Assembly: GCA_030278955.1 (NCBI GenBank)
Contig: JAOANR010000003.1
Coordinates: 59,823,628-59,887,627, forward strand
DNA length: 64,000 bases
Direction of reading: 5' to 3'
Source of the DNA: Hygrophila difformis
Taxonomy: Eukaryota; Streptophyta; Magnoliopsida; Lamiales; Acanthaceae
Shown here in pieces: positions 46,187-57,786 of the stretch. The position numbers and the translations under genes were made by a program. The notes beneath the pieces are model-generated. The model had not been told where the DNA came from and made no database searches. It saw only the letters and a list, made by a program, of their open reading frames with translations. Position 1 is the first letter of the stretch. Every line of letters starts with the position of its first letter.

Positions 46187-47100
46187 AATTCTTGAAAATG
46201 AGCTTATTAAGCAGGACTGCAGATCTAGGAAAAAGATTGAAATTTTCCAGTATATTATTCTCAAATGGACACCTGCTCTTCTCATTGGATCTTTCACTGG
46301 GATTGTTGGCTTCTTCAATAACCTTGCGGTTGAAAACATTTCTGGTTTCAAGCTTTTACTCACTAGCAACTTGATGCTTGAGGAGAAGTAAGCCTTACTT
46401 TGACTAATCTAGACTAATTTGGTAATGATTTCATTGACTTAATATATTACCATAAAAGATGTTTTCCCAAACGAGCTTATTTCATGTCGTTGCTTGTTAG
46501 ATTCTGTCAATAAAAGATGTTTCTTTCCTCAGCGATGTTTTCTTTTCTTGTTTGAATACAACCTTTTGATAACAATATGCATTAGCTGGGAGAAAGTGAC
46601 CATGCTATTAGATTATCTTTTTTGGAGGTTATCATTGATCATTCTTAGTTCTTCCAGCATGTAATATGAATGGTGGCACAAAACTTTGATGCTAAATATT
46701 CAAATTAAGCAAATATAATTTTTCAAGTGTGTATGAGAAGCAACGTGGTAGAATATTTGAAAATGCACTCATTGTGTCTTTCAGAAGTTTGAATTCTATA
46801 AAAGCCTGCTTAAAAGTTTCCTGTCCTTATGTTGTACATTTGGCTGAAGGATCTCTCGCATTGCTATATATGTCCTGGAGAACATTTCATTGATTCCTCA
46901 ATTCTTTTTCAGAAATAAAGATGGAACAATTTTGCAGGTACTTTATGGCATTTGCTTCATCCTCTGTAATATGCTAACACGCCCAGACTTCTGTAGATTT
47001 TTGGTTCTGTTTTTCGCGTTTCTGCTGGGTTTGTTGTGGGCAAAGAAGGGCCAATGGTGCACACTGGTGCCTGTATTGTCACATGTTTGGACCATTTGAA
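46187..47100 (+). pseudogene. CLC-c: Captured CLC-c-type chloride channel fragment
   Basis: Exon-like stretches follow the plant CLC-c order: 46187-46387 (ENELIKQDCRSRKKIEIFQY, then LKWTPALLIG and NNLAVENISGFKLLL), then 46938 onward (YFMAFASSS, ending at TAA), then 46997 onward (IFGSVFRVSAGFVVGKEGPM, then VHTGAC). The last contains GKEGP, the anion-selectivity loop motif of CLC proteins. CLC-c is a tonoplast anion transporter in plants. Missing here are the CLC N-terminus, the part between the second and third exons (a residue series with GSGIPE), and everything after GAC. A tandem copy of CATATGTTTGTTTCATGCT follows at 47126 and 47189. It is a captured, internally deleted relic 0.3 kb from the Helitron 3' end. 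Confidence 0.85.
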
Positions 47101-47344
47101 ACTTTCTGTGCAGTGTAACTTGGCATATGTTTGTTTCATGCTGGCTGTCTCCCTTAAAGTAATTCGCTCATATTTACTTCATGATGGCATATGTTTGTTT
47201 CATGCTTCGTTACCCCTGCATACCTGCCTTATAAATTAAGTATAACTACACTACGTATAACATAGTAAATAGCATATAAGGAAACCATCTGCGCTCACGT
47301 ACAATTATTTCTTCTTTCTCCATAGGCATTTGTATGTCCCAAAT

Positions 47345-47374
47345 AAGCTGTGCATCGCACAGCTGACTTAGCTA
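47345..47374 (+). other. Helitron 3' terminus: hairpin and CTAG
   Basis: AGCTGTGC, loop ATC, GCACAGCT form a perfect 8-bp stem (47345-47363). GACTTAG follows, then CTAG (47371-47374) and the host T. The hairpin 7-12 bp before CTRR is the canonical Helitron end thought to stop strand transfer. Confidence 0.92.
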
Positions 47375-47531
47375 GTATTTAGATATATAAAGGTCTTCAT
47401 TCCTCTCTCTCAATAATACCACCGCCCCTTCTCATCATTTCCAAGTCTTCATTACCCTATACATATTGAAGAAAAGTTATACATATATATTTATATACAC
47501 ATAATAGGCTAAAGTAATAATATTCACAACA
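47375..47531 (+). repeat. 3' LTR of the copia element, right part
   Basis: Starting with the TA-rich edge and AAAGGTCTTCATTCCTCTCT, this matches the end of the 5' LTR (about 9407-9549) with one substitution and one deletion, and ends CACAACA. It completes the LTR begun at 14518. Confidence 0.93.
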
Positions 47532-47546
47532 TTTACAATATTTGTC

Positions 47547-47577
<31 letters not shown>

Positions 47578-48634
47578 TCTCCACTTTCACTATCATATTT
47601 TAACTCAATATATACATTAAAACTCCCCTTTTCTCACTAAAAAAAAGTTTAAATTCGTCTCCCAAAACCTTATCCCAATTTCAGCAAAAGTGTTTCTCAA
47701 AGGCTACAATTTCTTCCACTCTCCCAATCAAGTGATGTAAACAATACATTTGTTTGCATCCCATTTACATAATTTCTACATATTAAGATGGGGGTTAACA
47801 ATTATTGAAGAAATTTGTTGTCTAGCAATCTTTTAATTAATTTATTTTTCCTCTAAAAAATACTGTATAATATAAGAATTAATTAATGTGGATTGGGAAG
47901 TCACAAAGTGGCGAGAGGCTGTGAATGAACTGGCAAATGGGATTAATGGGACAATGTGGGAGCACATGCCTTTTCCCCTACAATGTCATGTTCAAGGCTG
48001 AGTGGTCTGAACTTCTATCAAGTATTATTATTTTTATTTATTTATTTATTTATTTGTGGGCTATCACTCAATCCCTTTAACACATGTTGGCTTGTTGCAA
48101 GAAAGTTCAGTTTTTGTGTTATGGGGATTTGGATAAATTATTAGGGCCAAATGCATTGCATATATGTTATCTTTTCTGTGGTTGTCGATAAGTGATTGAG
48201 GTGTAAAAAGTTATATAGGGTTTGTTCTGTGGATTATTCCTAGGGTTTTGAATAAGTAAAACAAATTTGTCTTGTTAATTGTTTAATATGTGTAGTGTTA
48301 CTTTATCAATGAGATGCTTTGCAACACTTAAACCAAGAAGAGGAAATTTTTAGTGTGGCTATTTGTTTAGTATAGGTGTCAATATATAATTTGGGTGTTA
48401 TTTTAGAAAAAATTAGAGTTTCAACCATTACAACGGTAAACCCATGCACTTTTTTAATTGCTAGATTTAAGAGTAGTACTATACATTTGGATTGTTAAAT
48501 ATATTACACATAATTCATATTGGCATAGTTTTATTATTTATTGAATAATTTTGATTTAATTTTTAAACACACATATATATAAGATAAAACATAATCAAAT
48601 GACATCTTGTTGGATTCGTCTAATCGCATAGATT

Positions 48635-48703
48635 TTTTTTTGGTAAACAGTGACACTCATGTGTTGGCAAATGTGTGTGGGATCCCAAACCACACAAATT
48701 ACA
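48635..48703 (-). mobile_element. Very small retroposon with target duplication
   Basis: 69 bp are bounded by a 17-bp duplication with one mismatch: GTCTAATCGCATAGATT at 48618-48634 and GTCTAATTGCATAGATT at 48704-48720. The insert reads TTTTTTGG at the left, so on the minus strand it ends in an A-tract, as retroposons do. The surrounding sequence without the insert is the regular MITE interior. Confidence 0.6.
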
Positions 48704-49535
48704 GTCTAATTGCATAGATTTAAAAATATTAAATTTTTATAATTTGTACTTTTATACAATTTGAGATACTAAGCGTTAAAAATGTGTATAATTGCATAGT
48801 TTTTGAAAATCGGATGAAGTCTTAAGTAGTAGCAAGTGTATGATGATTGTTGAAATGTTGAATACCTTCAACAAAATCGCCAATTAAATAGTACTAAATT
48901 ACTCGTTTTAACTATTGTTTTAATTTTTAGCAAGTACTTGTATTACTTATTTTAAGGTTTTTGATTGCTTTAAAAAAAAGGGCTTTGGTTATTACACATA
49001 TCTAGAACACCTCTATTGTTTCACCAAAAAAAACACCTCTATTCAATGTAATTTATATTTTTACAACATTGTCTTTATGAAACAACATTAATATCAATGT
49101 ATAGTAAAGTCACAAAGACCCATAACATTACAGTGAATACACCAACTTTTATCAATATAATAATGAGTTATACTATGTAGTTGACGACTTTAATTTTATT
49201 TCTAGTAAGAATAGTATTAATTTGCATGGATGACGTATTTTTAAATTTCTATGAAAGAAGTTGTTTAGGGTTTAAAACTTGATTAGGCACTAATATATTT
49301 TATTATTACTTTATAAAATCTCAACATCTTATTCCCTGAGATTACTTATGGATAATTGGGTAAGAAAGTGGTCATTATTTGGTAAATAGAGTAATTTGTA
49401 AAATTTAATTAATTTGATATGGGGGGTATTATTCTTTACATGTGAAACTCCAACACAAATAGATTTATTATGTACCTATACTATTCCAATTATGGTGCAT
49501 TATTTATGAGCCAAACGCCCCAACTCTCTCAAGTA

Positions 49536-49793
49536 CTTCTTACGTTTCTTTAAAATTGTCACGGATCCACCAAACACGCAGTCCAATGAACATTTTAAAC
49601 CACTAATAACTCAAGTTCGGTACAAGTAAAAATCTAAAAGTTCGATATTCAAAAACTATAAGATGAGATGAATCTAACAAGATCTCACTTGACTATATTT
49701 TAACATGTATAACTATGATAAATTTTAAATTAAAGTGTGTATGTGAATAGTGCCCCAAACACAAATGTGGCAAACAATATAAATAGGAGGAAG
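49536..49793. mobile_element. Stowaway-like MITE
   Basis: It is flanked by TA, starts CTTCTTACGTTTC and ends AGGAGGAAG. Its interior has the family phrases (GTACAAGTAAAAATCT and GAATCTAACAAGATCTCACT). Confidence 0.7.
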
Positions 49794-50029
49794 TACTAAT
49801 TTTCATATCTTTTAAAGTTCAAAATCAATTATTCTATGTTGTACTATTATTATTTTAAGTACTAGTATTACATTATTGCGAGAGCACTTCTGAAAGGGTT
49901 TTTTATTTTATTTTTTCAGGTTTCATATTACTTTCATTTTTAAGTATTTATTATTTAATTTTCTAAATTATTTTAATTTACGTAAATTTATTTAAAATAA
50001 CGAACATTTCTGCAAGGGCAATTAAGAGC

Positions 50030-50115
50030 GACTCTCCCAAAGTAGTTTTTTGCATACACAAGGCTTGAACCCGAGACCTTACTTAAGCGACTAGAGCCCA
50101 TCCACTAGAGCCAAC
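50030..50115 (-). mobile_element. tRNA-derived SINE-like relic
   Basis: On the minus strand TGGCTCTAGTGG (A-box-like, 50113-50102) is followed about 30 bp later by GGTTCAAGCCT (B-box-like, 50071-50061). These are the two internal RNA polymerase III boxes of tRNA genes. No clover-leaf follows, so a tRNA gene is unlikely. I cannot define the 3' tail. Confidence 0.5.
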
Positions 50116-50339
50116 AACAGTTGGTTATACTTAATCATGTTTGTTTAATTATTAAATTAAAAAGGAATTTAAAAATTAGTCACGGGGAACACTGGAGGCG
50201 TCAAAGCTACTAGTATCTGTTAATTTTTTTTAATTTAATTCATTCATTCCCACACCACAGTACAAAAAATATGATTATTAGGAAATGATTAGTTTATTAT
50301 TAACAGACATACTCCATTCTCAACAGTCTCACACCATAC

Positions 50340-50962
50340 ATGCTCTTCTATGCTGAAAATATTCTCTCTTCTTCTGCCCTCTGTTGCTGCTGCTGCTGCT
50401 GCAATTTCCTTCTTTCTCCATCGCCATCTTCTTCTTTGCCCACGACAATCGCTACAGGACGAGCTGAACCGCACTTTTTCTCGCTTCAGGTAGCTCAATT
50501 TACTCGCATTAATGAATTTCCTTGTGTTTTATATAATCGATGGTTCTGCTTTTGGTTTGTTAAGCTTTTAATCCCAATTGTTTATTGTGTTTGTTGCTGC
50601 TTGCTGTGGTAGTTCAGGTTCGGTTTCACTCGACGCCGCCAGGCGCCATTGTTGGAGTTTTCTAGTTGGATTGTTTTTCGTTTCCAGATCCTTGCTGATT
50701 ATTTTATTCAGCTGTTTCTCGCAACGGTTTCTGCCTTCATCGGAGTGGAATTGAATAGAAACCTAATTTTGTACTCATTTGCTTGGACATAATCGCGAAA
50801 TCTCGTTGATTTTTGCTGCTATTTGCTTTCTGGAAACATCATACCGCACTAACATACTTCCTTTTTGTGGTCTTCTGTTTGTAATCATCCCCAAATTCAA
50901 CCACCAGATTTTTTTTTCCCCATTTTTTTCATATATATTTTTTTTCTTTGGGAGATTTCACA
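50340..50962 (+). promoter_or_regulatory. Promoter/leader region of the GH28 gene
   Basis: CT-rich DNA with a (CTG)n run at about 50385-50402, then a donor-like TTCAGGTAGCTC near 50489, then T-rich DNA up to the ATG at 50963. This looks like a 5' UTR with an intron. The start of transcription is not visible. Confidence 0.45.
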
Positions 50963-53449
50963 ATGAACCACCGTGATTATTCTATTCTGTTCTGGTTTGG
51001 AGCTATTACTCTACTGTGGATGAACTTTTTGACATTTTCAAATGCTGAGTGGCAAACTTGCTCTGGTATGGTTCCTATGAACTACCGTAACGACAAAATA
51101 TCGATCACTGATTTCGGAGGCGTTGGCGATGGAGTAACTCTGAATACAAGAGCTTTTAGGGCAGCAATATACAGAATTGAGCACTTGAAGCGGAGGGGTG
51201 GAACACTGCTTTACATTCCTCCTGGAGAGTACTTAACAGGGCCCATCACTTTGACAAGCAGAATGACTCTTTACTTGGCCAGAGGAGCTGTTATCAAAGC
51301 TACAATGGTAATTGAACCTTCCCCTACATTACCATAGCAAATACATGTATCTTAGTTGATATTTTCTGCTCATTGTGTGTTGAGGAAATTTGAATGGAAT
51401 AGGATCCGACATGGGATGCTTTGTGTAGATTTATGTTGAATTGGCATTAAAGGATTTAGGTAGTGCGGAATGTGGAACACATAGAACTTTCCCCTGCATT
51501 ATAATAGCACATTGATGATTTAATTTATCCAAACTTTTAGGCTAATTTACTTTGATCTATATTGATATTTCTGCTCATTATTCGGTGAGGAAAATTGGAA
51601 ATGAGAAGGGCTCCAACATGGGATGTTGATTGTAGGTTTATGTTGAATTGGCATGAATGGACTTTAGATAATGAGCACTGTGGCATTCTGGGACCACATT
51701 AAATATGGTGTGGGCCGAGGGTTGTTGAGCACTTGTGCCTTTAGCAGACATCAAGGCATGTGCTAGTCATTTAAAATACTCAACAAGAAATAGAGTTGGC
51801 CAGCTATTCTGATAGGCAGCACTATATTTTTTCTTGCTGGCTGTACAACACTAAAAATGAGCATGAACCGGCCCCGGAACTCTAACAGTATCCGACATTT
51901 GCTAACTAAAAATTAGTTACAGTATGAGAAATAATGATGAACAACCTGAGTTAGTTTATTTTTCAGTTAACTGTTGTGTGTTCAAACTCTCTGTCATGCC
52001 GAATGTATTGTTTAAATCTAAGTTTGAAGTTTGAACTAAGCTCGTCCTTGTCAAAGATCTTCTGAATAGAATGAAGAAAATTCATCCAAGGTTGTAACTC
52101 AATACATCTTGTAATTGATAGTTTCCATCCATCTATACTTCAGGATACTCGATATTGGCCATTACTGCCACCATTGCCCTCTTATGGAAGAGGGAGGGAA
52201 CGTCCTGGAGAGAGGTATATGAGTTTCATTCATGGCGACGGGCTGCATGATGTGATTATCACAGGTCTGTATGAGAACATATTCATGTGCCAAATGGATT
52301 TAACATTGTGATTTTAGATACTATTGTTCTTTAAATATGGTATAAAATAGAAAACTTTTACTTTGTCCAGGAGAAAATGGGACTATTGATGGGCAAGGTG
52401 GTGTTTGGTGGGACATGTGGAGGCAAGGAACGCTTCCGTTTACCAGGCCAAACCTCATCGAACTAATGAACTCCAGAGATGTGTTGATTTCCAATGTCAT
52501 TTTCAAGAACTCACCTTTTTGGAACATACACCCTGTATATAGCAGGTAGTTAACTTGTAGCTATACATCTGTTCTTTATGATCACTTGTAGATAGTAGTT
52601 AACTTCTTATAATTTTTTTCCTCTTACCAGCAACATTGTGATCCGGTTTGTCACCATACTGGCTCCTACAGACTCTCCCAATACTGATGGAATCGATCCG
52701 GGTATGCCACAAAATAAAATTTTTTGATGTTTGCTTTTGTTTTCTGCTATGAGGATCCTCCACATAAATTTCCTTACGTCCTTAATTTATATATACTTCC
52801 TGGTACAGATTCGAGCTCCCACGTATGCATAGAAGATTCATACATATCAACAGGGGACGACCTAGTAGCTGTGAAGAGCGGCTGGGACGAGTATGGAATC
52901 GCATATGGTCGTCCCAGCCACGACATCACCATACGACGGATAACAGGATCGTCCCCATTCGCTGGAATCGCGATAGGAAGTGAAACCTCAGGCGGCATTC
53001 AGAACATCTTGGCAGAACACATAAACCTATTCAACATGGGAGTCGGCATCCATCTCAAGACCAACATTGGCCGGGGAGGCGTTATTAGGAACATAACAGT
53101 CTCAAATGTCTACATGGAGAATGCCCGGAAGGGAATCAAGATTTCTGGCGATGTCGGAGACCACCCAGATGAGTACTACGACAGGTTCGCCCTCCCCATC
53201 GTCAAAGGTGTTACGATCAAGAATGTCTGGGGTGACAATGTGCAGCAACCCGGCTTAATTCACGGTCTCAGAAACTCGCCATTCACCGGAATTTGTCTCT
53301 CCAACATCAACCTCCGCGGTGGACAGCGCGTCCGGTATTCGCCGTGGCAGTGCTCCGATGTGAGTGGCGCGGCTGTTCAGGTTAGCCCTTGGCCTTGCAC
53401 ACAACTGACTAGCAGCCAACAATGGGGTTCGTGCTCTTCTTCCTTCTAA
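50963..53449 (+). CDS. Plant GH28 polygalacturonase-like protein, five exons
   Basis: Exons 50963-51307, 52144-52264, 52371-52545, 52631-52701 and 52809-53449 join to 450 residues. The N-terminus has a hydrophobic signal anchor or peptide (ILFWFGAITLLWMNFLTF), so the product is secreted or wall-bound. GH28 enzymes hydrolyse homogalacturonan in pectin. The beta-helix landmarks are present: ITDFGGVGDG near residue 50, NTDGIDPD, STGDDLVAVKSGWDEYGIAYG, SHDITIRR, GSETSGGI, NIGRGGVIRN and YYDRFALPIVKG. The canonical GHG is replaced by AGIAIGS and the RIK motif by HLK. NTD and GDD are kept. This suggests a plant subgroup whose activity may differ. An upstream in-frame TTG exists at 50948, but the ATG gives the better signal peptide. 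Intron 1 is 836 bp. The gene appears intact. Confidence 0.93.
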
Positions 53450-53960
53450 AATTGTGGAACTGCATTCTAGTACTGTTTTTGCCAGTAATATCTCTTCATT
53501 TGTTAATTAATGCTTTTGTTTGTGAGAAGACATATAAGCTTGCTTTGCATATACAAATACAAGGTGTGAGCAATTTTCATCATAAAATTTATTCATCTAG
53601 ATAGGATAATAACGTGCCTAATACATCCAAATTTACACATAGATCATATATCATATACTACTACTGAGTACTGACTACACATGACTACATGAGAATTGAG
53701 ATGATCAATAATTTGATCAGATTTCAGATATTTAAAAATATGGATAAAAGAACTTACCCAGGCACCTCAGCCCTCATTGAATCTTCCATTATTTTTTTTC
53801 TTCTTTCTTTTCTTTTTTTTTTTTCTTCTCTCTCTCCCTCCCTCTCTCTTTCTCTCTCTCTCTCTCTAATTAAACATTAAACGGAAGAGAGACCGAAGAG
53901 GAAAGACACCGAGATGAGACCCAAGCTATGAAATATACCGAGGACGTGCGGAAGAAGGGC
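53450..53960. other. 3' region of the GH28 gene and spacer
   Basis: Presumed 3' UTR, then AT-rich spacer. A CT-rich microsatellite (TCTCTC) lies at about 53830-53870. I see no gene. Confidence 0.5.
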
Positions 53961-54600
53961 TACTAGCAGTGAACGGCCATGGACATCCATGGCCGTTTGC
54001 TTCGAAGAACGAATGGCCAACAGTGGCCGTTTGTTTCATATACAGGCCGACCATCAGTGACCGGTCGCCGGCCATTTCATTTTTTTTCCCCATCTATTCT
54101 AGTTCCAGCATATTTGGTTGTTTATTAACTCATGAAGTGTTCGTGTTCGTCGGGCCACCATCGTTTTCATGCAACACTCTCCTCGCTTGATGGTATGCGA
54201 TTATGCTACAATTAACGAAACAATTAAACCCTAAACCCTAAACAATTAAGCAGAACTAGAAAAGAAAAAAATCAGTGCGGCCAGACTTGGCCTTTTGGCT
54301 AGAGATAACGATTGGTCAGGTCTGGCCGTTTGGTTATAAACAGGATTGGTCAGCTTTGGCACACTTACCGATCTTCTCTCTAGCCAAACTGCCAGACCTG
54401 ACCGATCCTGTCTCTAGCTAAACGATCTGGTCGTTCAATGTAAAAACACAAAATTCCAACTAACGGCCATTCATGTCCAATACATTCATCCATTGATCAG
54501 CCAGTCATGGCCGTTCCATTCTTCACTCATCGGCCAACCATGTCCAAAACTATACCCATGGCCGGCACAACGAAAACTAAAATTTTAAAATACAAAACAT
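53961..54600. repeat. Palindrome-rich GGCC block
   Basis: The block holds a near-perfect hairpin (ACGGCCATGGA at 53973-53983, loop CA, inverse at 53986-53996), repeated TGGCCGTTTG phrases, and an inverted repeat between 54311-54333 and 54384-54405 (GGTCAGGTCTGG and its inverse). Two telomere-like AAACCCT units occur at 54225-54243. No coding frame is convincing. It may be an unknown foldback element. Confidence 0.6.
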
Positions 54601-57600
54601 AAAAAAAATTACAAACTTGCGTGTTTTATTTGTTGATATTGGTATTGATATTGATATTCATGTTCTTCCAATTCCACTTGATGTTGATGTTGGTATTCAT
54701 CCTTATTATCCATTGAATGAAAAATGGAGGAAATGTGGAAAGGATAAAACCTAAGAAGTAGAGTTCTAGGTTTTGGTTTCAAGGTCGTACGAAGAGAAAG
54801 AGAGAGAAGAAAATTGTGCGTGCCCCAATCATGCTAAATCAGCCACAATCCTCCATCTCCAATATATTTGATTAACTAGGAGATTTATAATATTTTCAAT
54901 ACAATTTATATGCCCCTAATATTTTTTGTGAGTATATAACTGCGGCCTGCGCAATAGGATTCTTGGAGGATGCATCCAGTCCAAGGTGGTGGAATCCAGT
55001 AACAGTTTAAACTTTCAGCCCAAACTTAGGTTGCCAGCCCGATGGGCCACCAGGCAGCCCAGTTACTTGAGAGAGAGAACTTTTGGTCCCCCTTCAACTT
55101 TCTGAGTTTTAGATTTCTTCAAAACTTATGCCTGAATTTGTCCAATCTGATTTGAATTTTATAAGATATTATCTAATCTGATCTGATCTGATCTGAATTT
55201 GTTCGGTCTGGTTTGAATATTTTTCGTCTTATCTAATTAAATCTGGTCTGGTGAGGTCTGGTCTGATATAAATTAATTTGGTCTTGTATGATCTTGTCTT
55301 GTCTGATTTTATTTTATTTATATTTTGATTCTTATTGAAATTATGGTAATAATAATAATGATAATAATAAAAGTTAATAATTAATTTATTATAATAAAAT
55401 GCTAATAATAATTAATTAGTAATTATTAATAAATAAATAGATTAATAATAGTAATAATAATAAATTAATTATTATTAATTATGATAACTAATTTATTAAT
55501 AATATTTTATTGATTATTATTATAATTAATTATTATTATATTTTATTATTTTATTTTATTATAATTAATTATTATTATTATAATTTATATATTATTTATT
55601 ATAAAATATTTTATTGATCTCCGCACACATGCAGTAATATAAAAATATAAAGAATATAATATTGAAAGTATTTATAATATAAAATATATTAAGAATGTGA
55701 CTAGTATATTTAAATAATATTTTAATGAGAAAAAAATAATTTGAAAAATATTTTTGAATTGCTATAATGAAAGTATTTTAAACTATAATATAAAATCAAT
55801 TAAAACGTGACTACTATATTTCAATAATATTTTGATGCACAAAAAAATATTTTGAAAATATTTTTAAATAATTACAATATAAGTAATATTTGTATTGTTA
55901 GTATATTTAAAAAAAATATTATATGTAATTATATATTTGATTATAATGATTTGATCTGGTCTTGTTTGGTCTGGTCTGGTCTGAATGTTTCTGGTCTTGT
56001 CTGATCTGATCTGAATATTTTTTATCTGATCTTTGGTCTGATCTGATTTTAAAAAATAAATAATAAGTTCTGAATCAACTACACATCGCGAGTTGCAACA
56101 AGAAGACAGAGGTGGGTAATGAAAGTGCTGGAATAAATGTTATTCTAGAAGATTTAGTTAATACTCTAAATTAAGAGTATAGATATATACTAGATTACTA
56201 TCCCGTTTGGAACAAGCGGTCCAAACGCTAAAAGCTCATTCCCAGCTCTACGAGATTCATATCTGTTTGTTTTCTCGAAAATACAAGATTTGGAATCGCT
56301 GATTTTCTCCACAAATCGTGGTTTTGAAAATTCTAACCTCTGAAGCCAAACTCTAATTTCTGAAACCAAACTCTAAACACTAAAGTCTATTTACTTACCA
56401 AACGAAGAAACTAAAGTTATTAAGAGTGATTGTGAATACAGAATGTGGATATTATTAGTATGTGACAATGGGAATTGAATTGATAAACCTCTCAAGTCTT
56501 AAGAAGACAAGAGTTAAGAGTACATACGGAGTAGTGACAGTAGTGTGATGGAACACGTAGACGCGTCCTCACGTGTGGAACCAACAGTACTGTACTCAAG
56601 GATGTAATTATATTACCAGACAAGAATCAGTTTGGACAGCCCCAGCTACACTTGCAATAAATTGCTGACATCTGTCACCACCCACGTGCAATCTCTTAAG
56701 TACCCTTCTACCCCTTCCCACCCCCACTCTCTCGTCGACACGTGTCCACGCATTTTCCTCCATATTTTTGACAAATACTTCTATGAACCTTTTTCCCCCA
56801 AAAAGAAGTGGCAAGCTAAGCCACTTGTTTATTTGAGATTTTTAGCATTAGGAAGATTTAGAGGGTGTTTGGATGTGTGTTTTAAAAAGTGCTGCAATAT
56901 TTAGAAAATGGATAATAAGATAATTGTTGTAACAAAATGTGAGGTAGGAAATTAAGTGTTTGGATGAGCTTATAATGTTTCAAATTGCAATCAAATAATC
57001 ATTAAAAAGTGTTTGGATTTGTGTTGTCATTATCTCAAAAAGCAATAATATGGCAAAATCTATTTTTGGCTAAGTGCACAAACATGATTAACTGATTTTT
57101 TGCATTTTGTAAATGCAATAATCAAAAAACCTGTCCCAAAACGCACAAACAAACACCCTCATGTTATTAGAAATATTTTGATTTTTATTATTGTTTATGG
57201 ATGAAATTTGATCAAAATTGTTGCAATTATATTAAATCATTATGAAAAATATTTTACTTAATATAATTTTAGATATTGACTGTTTAAAATAATACTCTCC
57301 CCGTTCCGCTAATTATGTCCCATTTGGATTTTCTACACCGTACCATTAATGATGCATGTATGACCTAACTTCTTGTCACAGATATATAAGAAAAATATAA
57401 TCAAGTAAAATCTTATTGGATTTGTCTTTTTCGCATAAATTTTTGTATATATTATATAATTTTCAGTTCTATATATTTTAAAATATTAACTGTTTGCTCA
57501 TCAAAAAATATTAACTGTTAAATAAATATCCAGATTGCGTGTTCAAAAGTTTTAAGAAAGAAATAATGGGACATTATCACACTCTTAGGTTGTTTTGCTT

Positions 57601-57780
57601 TGTTATATAATACGTGAATGTAATGTAATGTCACTTTTCCATACATGTATTGTTTTAAAAGGAAAAATAATTTATATTTCATTTTACTATTTCCCCCCTA
57701 AATTATGCTAATACTTCATCTGTTTTTTTAGTTGTTATATATCTCATTCTTAATGTGTTCAATGCATGTGTTGAAATTAT
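54600..57780. other. AT-rich intergenic region
   Basis: No gene seen. Near 55140-55300 and 55950-56055 stand arrays of TCTGATCTGA and GGTCTGGTCT phrases, flanking a pure A/T region 55330-55930 dominated by AATAATAATT and ATATTTT runs. Another MITE-like piece begins CTCCCCGTTCCGC at 57297. The 90-codon plus frame at 56632-56904 has no family match. Confidence 0.5.
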
Positions 57781-57786
57781 TTCTAG

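Larger units (their letters stand above)
14751..47374 (+). mobile_element. Autonomous Helitron of about 32.6 kb inserted in the copia 3' LTR
   Basis: Both sides are fixed by the split LTR. The 3' end is canonical: an 8-bp stem hairpin at 47345-47363, eight bases, then CTAG at 47371-47374 followed by a host T. The 5' end lies in TATATACTAGTACTCGCC. I place it at 14751, after an A and starting with T, but it may be up to ten bases further right because the TC expected of Helitrons occurs at 14760-14761. There is no target duplication, as expected. Inside are an open Rep-helicase gene (20306-25398), an open RPA-like gene (30118-33153), B3-domain genes, several MITEs and multiple gene fragments. 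All the proteins known to mark an autonomous plant Helitron are present, so this copy may still be competent. It is younger than the copia element. Confidence 0.9.
47532..50340. other. Intergenic region between copia element and GH28 gene
   Basis: No gene seen. A TA repeat lies at about 47548-47576. A Stowaway-like MITE copy with an internal retroposon lies at about 48535-48820, another MITE at 49536-49793, and a SINE-like relic near 50030-50115. Frames in this part are short and AT-driven. Confidence 0.55.

Noticed and set aside
50061..50113. A tRNA gene
   Set aside because: Only the A- and B-box-like parts are present; no acceptor stem or anticodon arm can be drawn.
54225..54243. Telomere-like AAACCCT units
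   Set aside because: Only two to three units; not an interstitial telomere array.
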